DNA from: Bifidobacterium santillanense
Lineage (GTDB): Bacteria > Actinomycetota > Actinomycetes > Actinomycetales > Bifidobacteriaceae
Assembly (NCBI RefSeq): GCF_018555385.1
Contig: NZ_JAFEJS010000001.1
Location: 530,952 to 594,951, forward strand
Length of the DNA stretch: 64,000 nt
Direction: 5' to 3'
The notes below the pieces were generated by a model. It had not been told where the DNA came from and made no database searches. It saw only the letters and a list, made by a program, of their open reading frames with translations. Below are positions 18,766 through 27,014 of the stretch, piece after piece (the first letter of the stretch is position 1; every line of letters begins with the position of its first letter). A program made the translations under genes and the position numbers.

Positions 18766-21018
18766 TCAGCAGTCGCGCCATGCGATGGCGCTGGGTTCCA
18801 GATCGAAACGCTCCGACGAGCCGTCGGGCAGCGTCACGTCGGTGGTCTGCGGGCGGTCGGTGTTGTTGACCACGCAGTAGATGCGGCGTCCGGCGAAGTG
18901 GGCCACCTCGCATTCGGGGTTCGTGGAGCTGAACGCGGCGTAGCGGTCCTCGTTGCGGCTCGCATGGAACAGGATGCGTTCCAGGAGGCGCGCGTTGGCC
19001 GCCGAGTACGGCAGTCCGGACACGTACACGCCGCGTCCTCTGCCGTATTCGTTGACCGCGAGCTGCACCTGACCGCCGTCGGCGCGCAGCAGCGTGACGT
19101 CCTCGTCGATCGGGAAGGTGTTGGGGATCGGCTCGCCGAAGTCGATGCCGCCCAGCGGCGCCCTGCCCTGGCCTCCGCCGCAGCCGCTCAGGGGCGCGCG
19201 GTATCCTGCGCTCTCCCACGCCTCGCGCGCGGCCGGATCGACCGGCACGTCGGCGGTGATGAAGTGGTCGGGCGTGACCGGCGGGAAGTACTTGTCGACG
19301 GACAGCGTCTGGAAGCGCTCCTCGTCGACGCCGAGCACGTCGGCGAGCTGGAAGAAGCGTCCGCCCTGCCATCCGGCCACGGCGGTCGGTTCGCCGACAC
19401 CGACGAACGCGCCGCCGGCGCGCACCCAGGAGCGGATGGTCTCGAGCAGCTTGGAGTCCCGCCACACGTCGCCTCCGGAGAACGCGGTGCCGACCGGGCC
19501 TCCGTTGATGATCACGTCGACGTCCGGGTCGATGCCGTGCTCGAGCACGTCGGCGAAGCTGATGAACCGCACGTTGACGCGCATGCCGGAGAGCGCCTCG
19601 AGCAGGCCGTAGTAGGAGTACGTCTGCTTGTTGGGCAGCGCGTGCGCGACGGTGAACGCCATCCAGGAGCGCATCGCGCCCCACGAGTTGAGGATCGCCA
19701 CGTTGAGCTCGCCCTCGGCGGCCTCGCCTCCGGTGCGCTCGTGGATGTCGCGGAACTCGTCGGCGATGTGCGTGACGGTGTCGACGAACTTGGGGAACTT
19801 CGCGGCCAGCGACAGGTAGCCGCCGTAGCCCATGCGGTCGATCGGCGAGCGCAGGATGGCGCGCCGCGCCTTGCGCCAGTTGTCGAGTCCCTCGATGCTC
19901 GGATCGTTGCCCTCGTGGAACGTGTCGGGGAAGAAGTACGGCAGGAAGCGCCCCTCGGTGTACCTGACCCCCGGGATGTCGGCGATCATGCGGGTGGTGG
20001 TGCCATCGCCGATCGAGCCGACCACGGCGTCGAGGCCGAGGTCGCCGAAGCCCTCCTTGTACGGCTCGGTGCCGATCCACTGGTCGCCCAGGAACATGAT
20101 CGCCTCCTTGCCGGCGGCGTGCGACATGTCGACGAGGCGCTTGACGTTCTCGCGCACGAAGCCGGACAGGAAGTCGATCCAGTCGCGCTGGTGCCTGCCG
20201 GGCACGCGCCAGGCGGAGTTGTAGCAGCCCTCGTCCACGAAGTCCTCGGGGCGCAGACGGTAGCCGTAGTGCCGCTCGAAGTCGTCGAGGGCGGCCGGCG
20301 AGACGGTGCAGGCGCTGCCGAACCAGTCGACGATCTTCTCGCGGTGCCGCTGGTCGAAGAGCAGCGTGAACTGGTAGAAGAACGTGGTGAAGCGCACCAC
20401 GTCGACGGCCGGGTTGTCCTCGAGCCACTTGGCGAACGTGTCGAACACGAACCGGCGCGTGGCGGGATGGTAGATGTCGAACGGGATCTCGTGCTCCTTG
20501 TCGCCCCAGTCGTTGGTCAGGTGGTTGTACATCTCCACCGGATCCCAGATGATGTAGGCGAGGAACGAGACGGTGTACTCGTGCATCGGCACGGCGTTGA
20601 TGACGGTGACGGAGCCGGCCGAGGCGTCGACGCTCCAATCGACCGGGTCGACGGCGCGGCCGGTGGTGCGGTCGACGACCTCCCAGTACTTCGCCGGCGA
20701 GGCGTCGTAGTTCGGGGTGAGCTGCTCGGCGTAGAACGTCCTCATCAGGTCGATGGAGATCGTGTCCGACTCGGCGAGCACGCGCTGGGTCATCAGGTAG
20801 ACCTGCGGCGTCTCGTCCATGTGCAGCGTGATCCACTCGTTGTGGGCGCGCGTCGGGAAGTAGGCGCTGTACACCTTCTTGCCGAGGGCGAGCACCGCGT
20901 CGTCGAGGTGCGTGCCGTCGGAGTTGCGGATGGCGTCGGCCCCCCACAGCTCGGCGAGCTCGCGGGTCTTCTCGGCGAAGTTCTCCTCGGTGGGAAGGGT
21001 GAATCGTCCGGTGGTCAT
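18766..21018 (-). CDS. lnpA: 1,3-beta-galactosyl-N-acetylhexosamine phosphorylase (GH112, GNB/LNB phosphorylase)
   Basis: A 750-residue cytoplasmic phosphorylase that splits galacto-N-biose or lacto-N-biose I with phosphate into galactose 1-phosphate and GalNAc or GlcNAc. The whole chain resembles the B. longum enzyme closely: the N-terminus GRFTLPTEENFAEKTRELAE, ALGKKVYSAYFPTRAHNEW, the catalytic-acid segment MFLGDQWIGTEPY (Asp in GDQW) and MGYGGYLSLAAKFPKFVDTV. Length is also as expected for GH112. It begins at the ATG at 21018. It lies downstream of the gltABC transporter, from which it is separated by a 181-bp structured spacer, and 20 bp upstream of a ROK kinase. Function is well supported by family identity; the preference between GNB and LNB is not. 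Confidence 0.95.
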   Translation of the reverse strand: MTTGRFTLPTEENFAEKTRELAELWGADAIRNSDGTHLDDAVLALGKKVYSAYFPTRAHNEWITLHMDETPQVYLMTQRVLAESDTISIDLMRTFYAEQLTPNYDASPAKYWEVVDRTTGRAVDPVDWSVDASAGSVTVINAVPMHEYTVSFLAYIIWDPVEMYNHLTNDWGDKEHEIPFDIYHPATRRFVFDTFAKWLEDNPAVDVVRFTTFFYQFTLLFDQRHREKIVDWFGSACTVSPAALDDFERHYGYRLRPEDFVDEGCYNSAWRVPGRHQRDWIDFLSGFVRENVKRLVDMSHAAGKEAIMFLGDQWIGTEPYKEGFGDLGLDAVVGSIGDGTTTRMIADIPGVRYTEGRFLPYFFPDTFHEGNDPSIEGLDNWRKARRAILRSPIDRMGYGGYLSLAAKFPKFVDTVTHIADEFRDIHERTGGEAAEGELNVAILNSWGAMRSWMAFTVAHALPNKQTYSYYGLLEALSGMRVNVRFISFADVLEHGIDPDVDVIINGGPVGTAFSGGDVWRDSKLLETIRSWVRAGGAFVGVGEPTAVAGWQGGRFFQLADVLGVDEERFQTLSVDKYFPPVTPDHFITADVPVDPAAREAWESAGYRAPLSGCGGGQGRAPLGGIDFGEPIPNTFPIDEDVTLLRADGGQVQLAVNEYGRGRGVYVSGLPYSAANARLLERILFHASRNEDRYAAFSSTNPECEVAHFAGRRIYCVVNNTDRPQTTDVTLPDGSSERFDLEPSAIAWRDC

Positions 21019-21056
21019 ATGTCTTGTACTCCTTTGTGCAATTACGGACCGGCCTT

Positions 21057-21198
21057 CGGACTGTCCGCTTCACGGCGTCTCCTCCGGCCCTGCAATTATC
21101 GACTCGCGCTACGCGCGAGACTCAATCCTGCCCTCGCTCGGCTTTCGCCTCACTCGGGCTGAGCCTACGGACAGTCCACCGGACTGTCCGCTTCACGG
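21057..21198. repeat. 19-bp direct repeat and two hairpins between gltC and lnpA
   Basis: CGGACTGTCCGCTTCACGG occurs at 21057-21075 and again at 21180-21198. The second copy forms a perfect 10-bp hairpin with CGGACAGTCC (21168-21177 / 21181-21190, 3-nt loop), extended by an outer GAGCC/GGCTC pair. A second hairpin CTCGCGC/GCGCGAG sits at 21103-21119. Lying between transporter and phosphorylase genes, this resembles a processing or attenuation spacer or a small repeated extragenic element. Confidence 0.6.
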
Positions 21199-21199
21199 C

Positions 21200-22159
21200 T
21201 CAGCCTTTCACGGATCCGGCGGCGAGACCGGCCTGCCAGTAGCGTTGGAGGCCGAGGAAGAGGACGATGACGGGCAGGACTCCGAGGAGGGCTCCCATCA
21301 TCAGGGCGCCGCGGTCGTTGAACGTGGCGAGCGAGACCATGCCGTACAGGCCGAGCGTGACGGGCTTGAGGGTGTCGGCGGAGATCATCATGAGCGGCAG
21401 CAGGAAGTTGTTCCATGTCGCGACGAACAGGAACAGGAAGATCGTCACCATCGCGGGCGCGAGGATCCGCAGGACGATGGTGAAGAAGATCCTCGCCTCG
21501 CTGGCGCCGTCGATGCGCGCGGCCTCGAGCAGCTCGTTCGGCACCGAGGTCTGCGCGTACACGCGGCCGAGGAAGAAGCCGAACGGCGAGACGCAGCACG
21601 GGATGATGACGGCGAGCATCGTGTCGGTCAGGTGCATCGCGTGGAAGATCGAGTACTGCGGAATGGTCAGCAGGGCGGCGGGCATGAGCATGCAGCCCAT
21701 GATGACGCCGATGGCGAGGTTCTTGCCGCGGAAGTTGAACTTGGCGGTCGCGTAGCCGGCCATGACGGCGACGAGCGTGCCCACGGCGGCGGAGACGCCG
21801 GAGTAGATCAGGGAGTTGAGGACCCAGCGCCAGAAGTTGCCGCGCGTCCAGCCCAGCAGCTTGGAGTAGTTGGCGGCGATCGCGTTCGGCAGCTGGTCGA
21901 TCCCGACCGCGAACCACAGGCCGTTGCTGCCGGTCATCTGGCTCGGCGTCTTCGTGGACGCGATGATCGCCCAGTAGATCGGGAACAGGAAGTAGATCAG
22001 CGTGATCACCAGCGCGGCGATGGTGACGATCCTGACGGCCGCCGACGGCTGCATGGAGCGCGGCAGGTCGTTGGCGTGCAGGTCTCGGATGCGGTCGGCC
22101 TTCCGGCGGGCGCGCCTCGCCTCGCGCTCCTGGCGGGTCATGGGGGTGGTTGCGCTCAT
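21200..22159 (-). CDS. gltC: Sugar ABC transporter permease, MalG type (GNB/LNB transporter component)
   Basis: A 319-residue permease of the carbohydrate-uptake CUT1 family. After a basic N-terminus it has six predicted membrane helices and the EAA loop EAARIDGASEARIFFTIVLRILAPA. The C-terminus LGLQRYWQAGLAAGSVKG is typical of MalG-like proteins. The ATG at 22159 overlaps the gltB stop in an ATGA arrangement, with GGAAGGTG upstream, so translation is coupled. Its partner genes gltA and gltB and the downstream lnpA identify it as part of the galacto-N-biose/lacto-N-biose import system. No dedicated ATPase is encoded; CUT1 systems of this kind in bifidobacteria usually share an MsiK-like ATPase encoded elsewhere. 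Confidence 0.88.
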   Translation of the reverse strand: MSATTPMTRQEREARRARRKADRIRDLHANDLPRSMQPSAAVRIVTIAALVITLIYFLFPIYWAIIASTKTPSQMTGSNGLWFAVGIDQLPNAIAANYSKLLGWTRGNFWRWVLNSLIYSGVSAAVGTLVAVMAGYATAKFNFRGKNLAIGVIMGCMLMPAALLTIPQYSIFHAMHLTDTMLAVIIPCCVSPFGFFLGRVYAQTSVPNELLEAARIDGASEARIFFTIVLRILAPAMVTIFLFLFVATWNNFLLPLMMISADTLKPVTLGLYGMVSLATFNDRGALMMGALLGVLPVIVLFLGLQRYWQAGLAAGSVKG

Positions 22160-23127
22160 TGCTCGTTCACCTTCCTTTCGGCGAGTGCGTAGAGCGCGGC
22201 GAGCACGCCGGCGATCAGCGCCATGACGATGGCGATGGCCGAGGCGGGTCCGTCGCCGCTGGGGGTGAGGGTGCCGCGCGAGGTGTAGAGCGCCATCATC
22301 ATCGGCGTGAACGACTTGGAGATGCTCGGGTCGGACACGGACATGATCTCGGGCTCGTTGAACAGCTGGATGGTGCCGACGATCGACAGCAGCATGGCGA
22401 GCAGCGCGGCGGCGCGCACGTTCGGCAGCTTGATGTGCCACGCGATCTGCAGGCCGTTGGCGCCGTCGATGCGCGCGGCCTCGTACAGGTCGTGCGGGAT
22501 GGCCTGCAGCGCGGCGAGGAAGATCAGCATGTTGTAGCCGGTGAACGTCCAGGTGGTGATGTTGGCCATCGAGCCGATGACGATGTTCTTGGCGAAGAAG
22601 TCGACGTTGACGCCGATCGCGGCGAGCCCCTTGACGATCGGCGAGATCTGGCCGTTGTACAGGAACACCCAGATGATCGACGCGACGATGCCGGGGATGG
22701 CGTACGGCAGGAAGTAGCCGAGGCGGAACACGGTGACGCGCTTGACGATGTACGAGTCGAGCAGCATCGCCAGCACGAGCGCGGCGATGATCATGACCGG
22801 CACCTGGATGAGCGTGTAGAGCAGCACGCGCCCGATGCCGGACCAGAACGTGGCGGACGTGACGACGTACTGGAAGTTCTGCAGGCCGACGAACTTGTTG
22901 ACGAGCTTGCCGCCGCCGTACGCGCCGCCGCCCTCGGCGACCTGGCGGAAGAAGCTGGAGTAGATGGCCCAGAAGATGGGCAGGATGAACACGAGCGCGA
23001 ACAGGATGGCGAACGGGGCCATGAAGGCCCAGCCGGTGCGGTGCTCGCGCTTGGCGGCGTCGGAGCGCTTCGGCTTGGAGGACCTGCGGTCCCCCGCCGC
23101 GTTCGCCGCATGCGTGGTGGTGGTCAT
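22156..23127 (-). CDS. gltB: Sugar ABC transporter permease, MalF type (GNB/LNB transporter component)
   Basis: A 323-residue CUT1 permease. It has a hydrophilic N-terminus of about 40 residues, then six predicted helices starting with GWAFMAPFAILFALVFILPIFW, and the EAA loop EAARIDGANGLQIAWHIKLPNVRAA. I chose the ATG at 23127, preceded by AAAGGTG; the frame remains open through a hairpin-containing spacer upstream, which is unlikely to be coding. It overlaps gltC by 4 bp. Together with GltC it should form the channel for disaccharides delivered by GltA. Confidence 0.88.
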   Translation of the reverse strand: MTTTTHAANAAGDRRSSKPKRSDAAKREHRTGWAFMAPFAILFALVFILPIFWAIYSSFFRQVAEGGGAYGGGKLVNKFVGLQNFQYVVTSATFWSGIGRVLLYTLIQVPVMIIAALVLAMLLDSYIVKRVTVFRLGYFLPYAIPGIVASIIWVFLYNGQISPIVKGLAAIGVNVDFFAKNIVIGSMANITTWTFTGYNMLIFLAALQAIPHDLYEAARIDGANGLQIAWHIKLPNVRAAALLAMLLSIVGTIQLFNEPEIMSVSDPSISKSFTPMMMALYTSRGTLTPSGDGPASAIAIVMALIAGVLAALYALAERKVNEQ

Positions 23128-23195
23128 GGAAGCACCTTTGCTTTCGGACGGGATGTGTGTGATGAGGATGCGATGGATGTGGGGGCGCGTCACGA

Positions 23196-23228
23196 GGAAA
23201 GGCCGGAGCCCCGGACTCCGGCCTTTCC
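23196..23228 (-). terminator. Hairpin between gltA and gltB
   Basis: A perfect 13-bp stem (GGAAAGGCCGGAG / CTCCGGCCTTTCC) with a 7-nt loop sits in the 162-bp gltA-gltB gap. It lacks a U-run on the minus strand, and probably attenuates or protects the upstream gltA message so that the binding protein exceeds the permeases. Confidence 0.65.
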
Positions 23229-23289
23229 TTCCGATGGCGTCGCGACGCCCGTCACCTGCCGGGAAAGGCCCGGTCGGCGTGGTGCCGCG

Positions 23290-24603
23290 CTACTCCTTGA
23301 CGGACAGGTTGAGGTTCTTCAGCGTGTCGATGGAGGTCTTCTGCGCCACGGAGAAGATGTCCTCGACCTTGCCGGAGCCGTCGACGGCCTTGGCGGCGGT
23401 CTCGTTCATCGCGGTGGCGACGGCGGAGAAGCCCGGCATGTAGGTGAAGTCGCCCATGTTGTTGTTCGCGGTCTTGAACTCGGCCATGATGTCCTGGCCG
23501 CCGAAGAACTTCGACCAGTCCTCGGGGGTCTCGGCGTCCTCGGTGGTGGCGGCCGGCACGAGGCCCTGCGAGACGAGGTCGGAGACCTGCGTGTTGAACC
23601 AGTCGAGGAACTCCATGGCCTCCTTCGGGTGCTTCGAGTTCTTCAGGACCACGACGCCGGAGCCGCCGTCGGGGCCGGTCTTGCCCGCGTTGTCGAACCA
23701 GTCGCCGAGCTGGGCCACCTGCCAGTCGCCCGCGCCGGTGTCGCCGGCGGAGCCCATGAACAGCGGCGCCTCCCATGCGGCGGCCACGGTGCCGATCAGC
23801 GAGCCGTCCTGCAGCGAGGCGTCGAAGGACGCGTCCCAGCGGGCGTTCGTGGTGGCGGCCTTCGCGTCGAGCAGCTGCTGGTAGAGATCCGCGACGGCCT
23901 TGGAGCCGTCGGTCTCGGTGTCGACGACCCACGCGTCGTCGACGACCTTGTACCAGCCGCCGGAGGCGCCCGCCAGACCGGAGATCATGTTGCCGGCCTC
24001 ATCGGGCTGGTAGGACATGATGTACTTGCCGGCGGCCGCGGCCTTCTTGGCGGACTCGACCATCTCGTCGGCGGTCTTCGGCACGCTGATGCCGAGCTTG
24101 TCGAACTCGGCCTTGTTGTAGAAGTAGACCAGCGGGCCGGTGTCCTGCGGCAGGCCGAAGTACTTGCCGCCGACCTGCATCAGGGAGTACGGGCCGGACG
24201 CGAAGTGGTCCTTGTACTGCTCGGCGTACTCGCTGACGTCCTGAAGCATGTCCTTGGTGAAGACCTCGGGCAGCTCCGCGTAGCCGACCTGCGCCAGATC
24301 GGGCGCGTTGTCGTTCTTGACGTCGGTCTCGAGCTTCTTGATCATCTCGGAGGCCTTGCCGTCGAACTTGGTGGCCTTGACCTGGATGTTCGGATGCTCC
24401 TTGTTCCACTTGGCGACGATGTCCTTGACGAGCACCATGCCGTCGTTGTCGGGAAGGCGGTGCATGTAGGTGATGTTCACCACGCCGCCGTCGGACGAAT
24501 CGTCGGAGGCGTTGCCGTTGGCGTCGGACCCGCAGCCGGCGAGGCCCATGGCCATGGCGGCGACGGCCGCCGCTCCCGCAATCAGTCGCTTCTTGTATGA
24601 CAT
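23290..24603 (-). CDS. gltA: Sugar ABC transporter substrate-binding lipoprotein, GL-BP like
   Basis: A 437-residue extracellular lipoprotein of the SBP_bac_1 family. The signal MSYKKRLIAGAAAVAAMAMGLAGCG contains lipobox LAGC, Cys at residue 24. Segments such as YMHRLPDNDGM, KWNKEHPNIQVKATKFDGKASEM, GLPQDTGPLVYFYNK and TGPDGGSGVVVLK resemble the galacto-N-biose/lacto-N-biose-binding protein GL-BP of B. longum, but with enough differences to be a separate branch. The start at 24603 follows GAGGAGCGG. It is the first gene of the gltABC-lnpA-ROK kinase operon, and a good promoter lies upstream. Ligand is inferred from neighbours and resemblance. Confidence 0.87.
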   Translation of the reverse strand: MSYKKRLIAGAAAVAAMAMGLAGCGSDANGNASDDSSDGGVVNITYMHRLPDNDGMVLVKDIVAKWNKEHPNIQVKATKFDGKASEMIKKLETDVKNDNAPDLAQVGYAELPEVFTKDMLQDVSEYAEQYKDHFASGPYSLMQVGGKYFGLPQDTGPLVYFYNKAEFDKLGISVPKTADEMVESAKKAAAAGKYIMSYQPDEAGNMISGLAGASGGWYKVVDDAWVVDTETDGSKAVADLYQQLLDAKAATTNARWDASFDASLQDGSLIGTVAAAWEAPLFMGSAGDTGAGDWQVAQLGDWFDNAGKTGPDGGSGVVVLKNSKHPKEAMEFLDWFNTQVSDLVSQGLVPAATTEDAETPEDWSKFFGGQDIMAEFKTANNNMGDFTYMPGFSAVATAMNETAAKAVDGSGKVEDIFSVAQKTSIDTLKNLNLSVKE

Positions 24604-24659
24604 TGTTTCCGCTCCTCTTCGAGTTGGGTGTCACCACTCCTTCGTGGCAACTACAGGTA

Positions 24660-24688
24660 ACTTTAAAGGGTCGGAAAACCTATGTCAA
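24660..24688 (-). promoter_or_regulatory. Promoter of the gltABC-lnpA operon
   Basis: On the minus strand a perfect TTGACA (-35, 24688-24683) is followed after exactly 17 bp by TAAAGT (-10, 24665-24660), which matches TATAAT at four of six positions. It lies about 60 bp before the gltA start. Just upstream the DNA contains GCATTAACAGCGTGTC, which shares the TTAAC core of operators suspected near the ROK genes. Confidence 0.65.
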
Positions 24689-24741
24689 CTATCTTTGCAT
24701 TAACAGCGTGTCATCGTTCACAGATGCATGTCGATACATCA

Positions 24742-24765
24742 AAAACCGCACGATCATGCGGTTTT
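24742..24765 (-). terminator. Terminator after cutC
   Basis: A 9-bp stem AAAACCGCA / TGCGGTTTT with a 6-nt loop; on the minus strand the 3' arm ends in TTTTT. It stops cutC transcription before the glt promoter region. Confidence 0.7.
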
Positions 24766-24843
24766 ACACATTATGACAACATCGTTTACATTGGAGCCTC
24801 ATCCGGCGGCGCCGCCCCACCGGAAACGACTCCGCCGCCGGCG

Positions 24844-25584
24844 CTAGAGCGCGTGCGCGAGCGCGACGGCCGCGCGCACCACGTCGCGGTCGGTGACCTC
24901 GATCGGGGCGCCGCCGCCACCGCCGGGACCGCCCTCGGCAGGGACGAGCCGCTTGGCGGACAGATGCAGCGCGTCCACGCCGGTCGCCCTCGCCGCGGGG
25001 ATCGACTCGGGCGTCAGCCCTCCCCCGGCCTCGATCTGGATGCGCCCCGCGGCGAGGGCCGAGAGCGCGCGCAGCTCGTCGAGCCCCTCGGGCACGCGCG
25101 GGGCGCCGCCGGAGGTGAGCACGCGCGTGTACCCCAGTCCGACGAGCGTCTCCAGCGCGGCGGCGCGGTCGGGCACCATGTCGAAGGCGCGGTGGAAGGT
25201 GACCTGCACGTCGCGGCCGGCCGCGCGACCCTCCGCCCGTGCGGCGTCGGCCAGCGCGGCCGCGAACGGCGCGTCGACCGCCCCCTCGGGAGTCAGGCCG
25301 CCGACCACGACGCCGCGGGCCCCGGCGCGCACGGCCATGCGCACGTCGTCGAGCTGGACCGCCTTCTCGTCGGCGTCGAACACGAAGGAGCCGGCGCGGG
25401 GGCGGATGAGGACCTGCACGCCCTGCGGCACGCCGACGACGGCGCAGGCTGCGATCAGCCCCGGACTCGGCGTGAGGCCGCCGGTCGCGCCCAGCGCGAC
25501 GCACAGCTCGATGCGGTCGGCGCCCTCCTCGGCGGCGATCCTGGCTCCGGCGACGTCCTGGACGGCTATCTCGATCATCGTCAT
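24844..25584 (-). CDS. cutC: CutC family protein
   Basis: A 246-residue TIM-barrel protein of the CutC family (historically linked to copper homeostasis; biochemical role unsettled). Diagnostic segments: IEIAVQDVAGARIAAEEGADRIELC at the N-terminus, GLTPSPGLI, VLIRPRAGSFVF, VTFHRAFDMVPD, VLTSGGAP and IQIEAGGGL. The start at 25584 has only a weak ribosome-binding site; an ATG two codons later is equally possible. It is divergent from a ROK regulator and lies among sugar genes, so a role in sugar metabolism rather than copper handling should be kept open. An internal run of glycines (GGPGGGGG) near residue 226 is unusual. Confidence 0.9.
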   Translation of the reverse strand: MTMIEIAVQDVAGARIAAEEGADRIELCVALGATGGLTPSPGLIAACAVVGVPQGVQVLIRPRAGSFVFDADEKAVQLDDVRMAVRAGARGVVVGGLTPEGAVDAPFAAALADAARAEGRAAGRDVQVTFHRAFDMVPDRAAALETLVGLGYTRVLTSGGAPRVPEGLDELRALSALAAGRIQIEAGGGLTPESIPAARATGVDALHLSAKRLVPAEGGPGGGGGAPIEVTDRDVVRAAVALAHAL

Positions 25585-25623
25585 GGCTTCATCGTAGCCG
25601 ACGACGCACCCGGCGTGTCTTAA

Positions 25624-25652
25624 TTGCCTTCATACATTAACCGCGTTAACAT
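25624..25652 (+). promoter_or_regulatory. Promoter with overlapping TTAAC-CGC-GTTAA palindrome before the ROK regulator
   Basis: TTGCCT (25624-25629) and TAACAT (25647-25652) are spaced by 17 bp. The palindrome TTAACCGCGTTAA (25637-25649) covers the spacer and enters the -10 box, so a bound protein would block the polymerase. The likely ligand is the adjacent ROK regulator, implying autoregulation and possible control of cutC and the downstream sugar genes. Confidence 0.55.
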
Positions 25653-25720
25653 CTAAGCAAGTTCAGACTTCAAGGACGATACGGACCATCAGTGACGAGC
25701 GACGCAAGGAGGTGTCAGGC

Positions 25721-26938
25721 ATGAACAACGGCAGAAACGCCGCCACCGCATCCCAGGCATCACTCGCCGAGTTCAATCGCTCCCGGATTCTGCAGCACCT
25801 CTACCACAACGGCGTCAGCTCGCGCGCCCAGATCGCCAAGGCGCTGGGCCTCACCCCCGCCGCCATCACCAAGATCACCGCCCAGCTCATCGAGGCCGGC
25901 GCGATCGCGGAGACCGGCGACATGGAGGGCGAGAAGAACCGCCGGTCCATCGGACTCGAACTCGACACCACGCGCTTCCACGTCATCGGCGTCAAGTTCG
26001 CCCGGTCCCTCGTGCAGATCGGCGTGTTCGATCTGTGCGGCAACACACTGAGCGTCGAGGACATGCCCCCGGTCACCAACGACACCATCGACGACGCCGT
26101 GCGGCTGCTGCACCGGCGCATCGAGTGCCTGATGGCCGCCGACAGGCGCGTCTTCGCCATCGGCATGGCCATCCCCGGCCCCTACATGCGCGACGAGGGC
26201 TACACCGCCGTCGTCTCGTCCATGCAGGGGTGGCGCGACGTGAACTTCATCGACGAGTTCGCCCACGCCTTCTCCGTGCCCGTGTTCATCGAGCAGGACG
26301 CGCGGGCCGGGGCCCTGGCCCACTACCTGTTCGACCCGAAGTCGCACGGCGACACCAATCTGGCGTACTACCTCGTCGGCGAGGGCGTCGGACTGGGCGT
26401 CATCGACAACGGCCACATCGTCAACGGCGCGCTCGGCGCCGCCACGGAGATCGGCCACGTGTCGATCGACGTGAACGGCAGGCCCTGCGACTGCGGCAAC
26501 GTCGGCTGCCTCGAACGGTACTGCTCCACCCCCGCCATCCACGAGATGCTCATCGAGGACGGCATCCTCGTGCCCGGCGTGCGGGACATGTCCAACGCGG
26601 AGGCGGCGCGCGCGCTGTTCGCGCTGGAGCGCGACGGCGACGAGCGGGCCCGCGAACTCGTGCTGCGCATCGCCCGCTACGTCGGATACGGCTGCGTCAA
26701 CATCTTCAACGCCTTCAACCCCAGCCACATCATCATCGGCGACATCGTCTCCGAAGCCGGGGCGACGTTCCTCGACGAGGTGCTCGCCACGGTGCGCAGG
26801 CGCTCGATCCCCGAGATCTACGACTCCACCGAGATCACGCTGTCCACCATGTCCACCGACGCCATCGTGTGCGGCGCCTCGGCCATAGCGGTCACCCAGT
26901 TCCTGGACCATCCGTCGATGTTCTTCGATCTGAGCTAG
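25721..26938 (+). CDS. ROK-family transcriptional regulator
   Basis: A 405-residue regulator. The N-terminal winged helix-turn-helix (FNRSRILQHLYHNGVSSRAQIAKALGLTPAAITKIT, about residues 16-52) is followed by a ROK domain with the zinc signature GHVSIDVNGRPCDCGNVGCLERYC near residue 245. The ATG at 25721 is eight bases after a strong AAGGAGG; a GTG three codons upstream would overlap that site and is rejected. A PfkB kinase and an MFS sugar transporter follow on the same strand, so they are its probable targets, and the palindrome upstream suggests self-control. Effector sugar unknown. Confidence 0.88.
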   Translation: MNNGRNAATASQASLAEFNRSRILQHLYHNGVSSRAQIAKALGLTPAAITKITAQLIEAGAIAETGDMEGEKNRRSIGLELDTTRFHVIGVKFARSLVQIGVFDLCGNTLSVEDMPPVTNDTIDDAVRLLHRRIECLMAADRRVFAIGMAIPGPYMRDEGYTAVVSSMQGWRDVNFIDEFAHAFSVPVFIEQDARAGALAHYLFDPKSHGDTNLAYYLVGEGVGLGVIDNGHIVNGALGAATEIGHVSIDVNGRPCDCGNVGCLERYCSTPAIHEMLIEDGILVPGVRDMSNAEAARALFALERDGDERARELVLRIARYVGYGCVNIFNAFNPSHIIIGDIVSEAGATFLDEVLATVRRRSIPEIYDSTEITLSTMSTDAIVCGASAIAVTQFLDHPSMFFDLS

Positions 26939-26943
26939 CCGCC

Positions 26944-26962
26944 CCGGGGCGCAACGCCCCGG
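26944..26962 (+). terminator. Hairpin between the ROK regulator and the PfkB kinase
   Basis: An 8-bp GC-only stem CCGGGGCG / CGCCCCGG with a CAA loop, 5 bp after the regulator stop. There is no U-run; it may limit but not abolish read-through into the kinase gene. Confidence 0.5.
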
Positions 26963-27014
26963 ACCACCAAGATTTCCCAAACGGAAAAACCACCACAAAG
27001 GAAAGGAACCCACC

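Noticed and set aside
17783..21073. A single minus-strand frame spanning lnpA and the ROK kinase
   Set aside because: The kinase uses this frame only from 18745. The upstream part is the wrong frame of lnpA and is Arg/His-rich without motifs, so there is no fusion protein.
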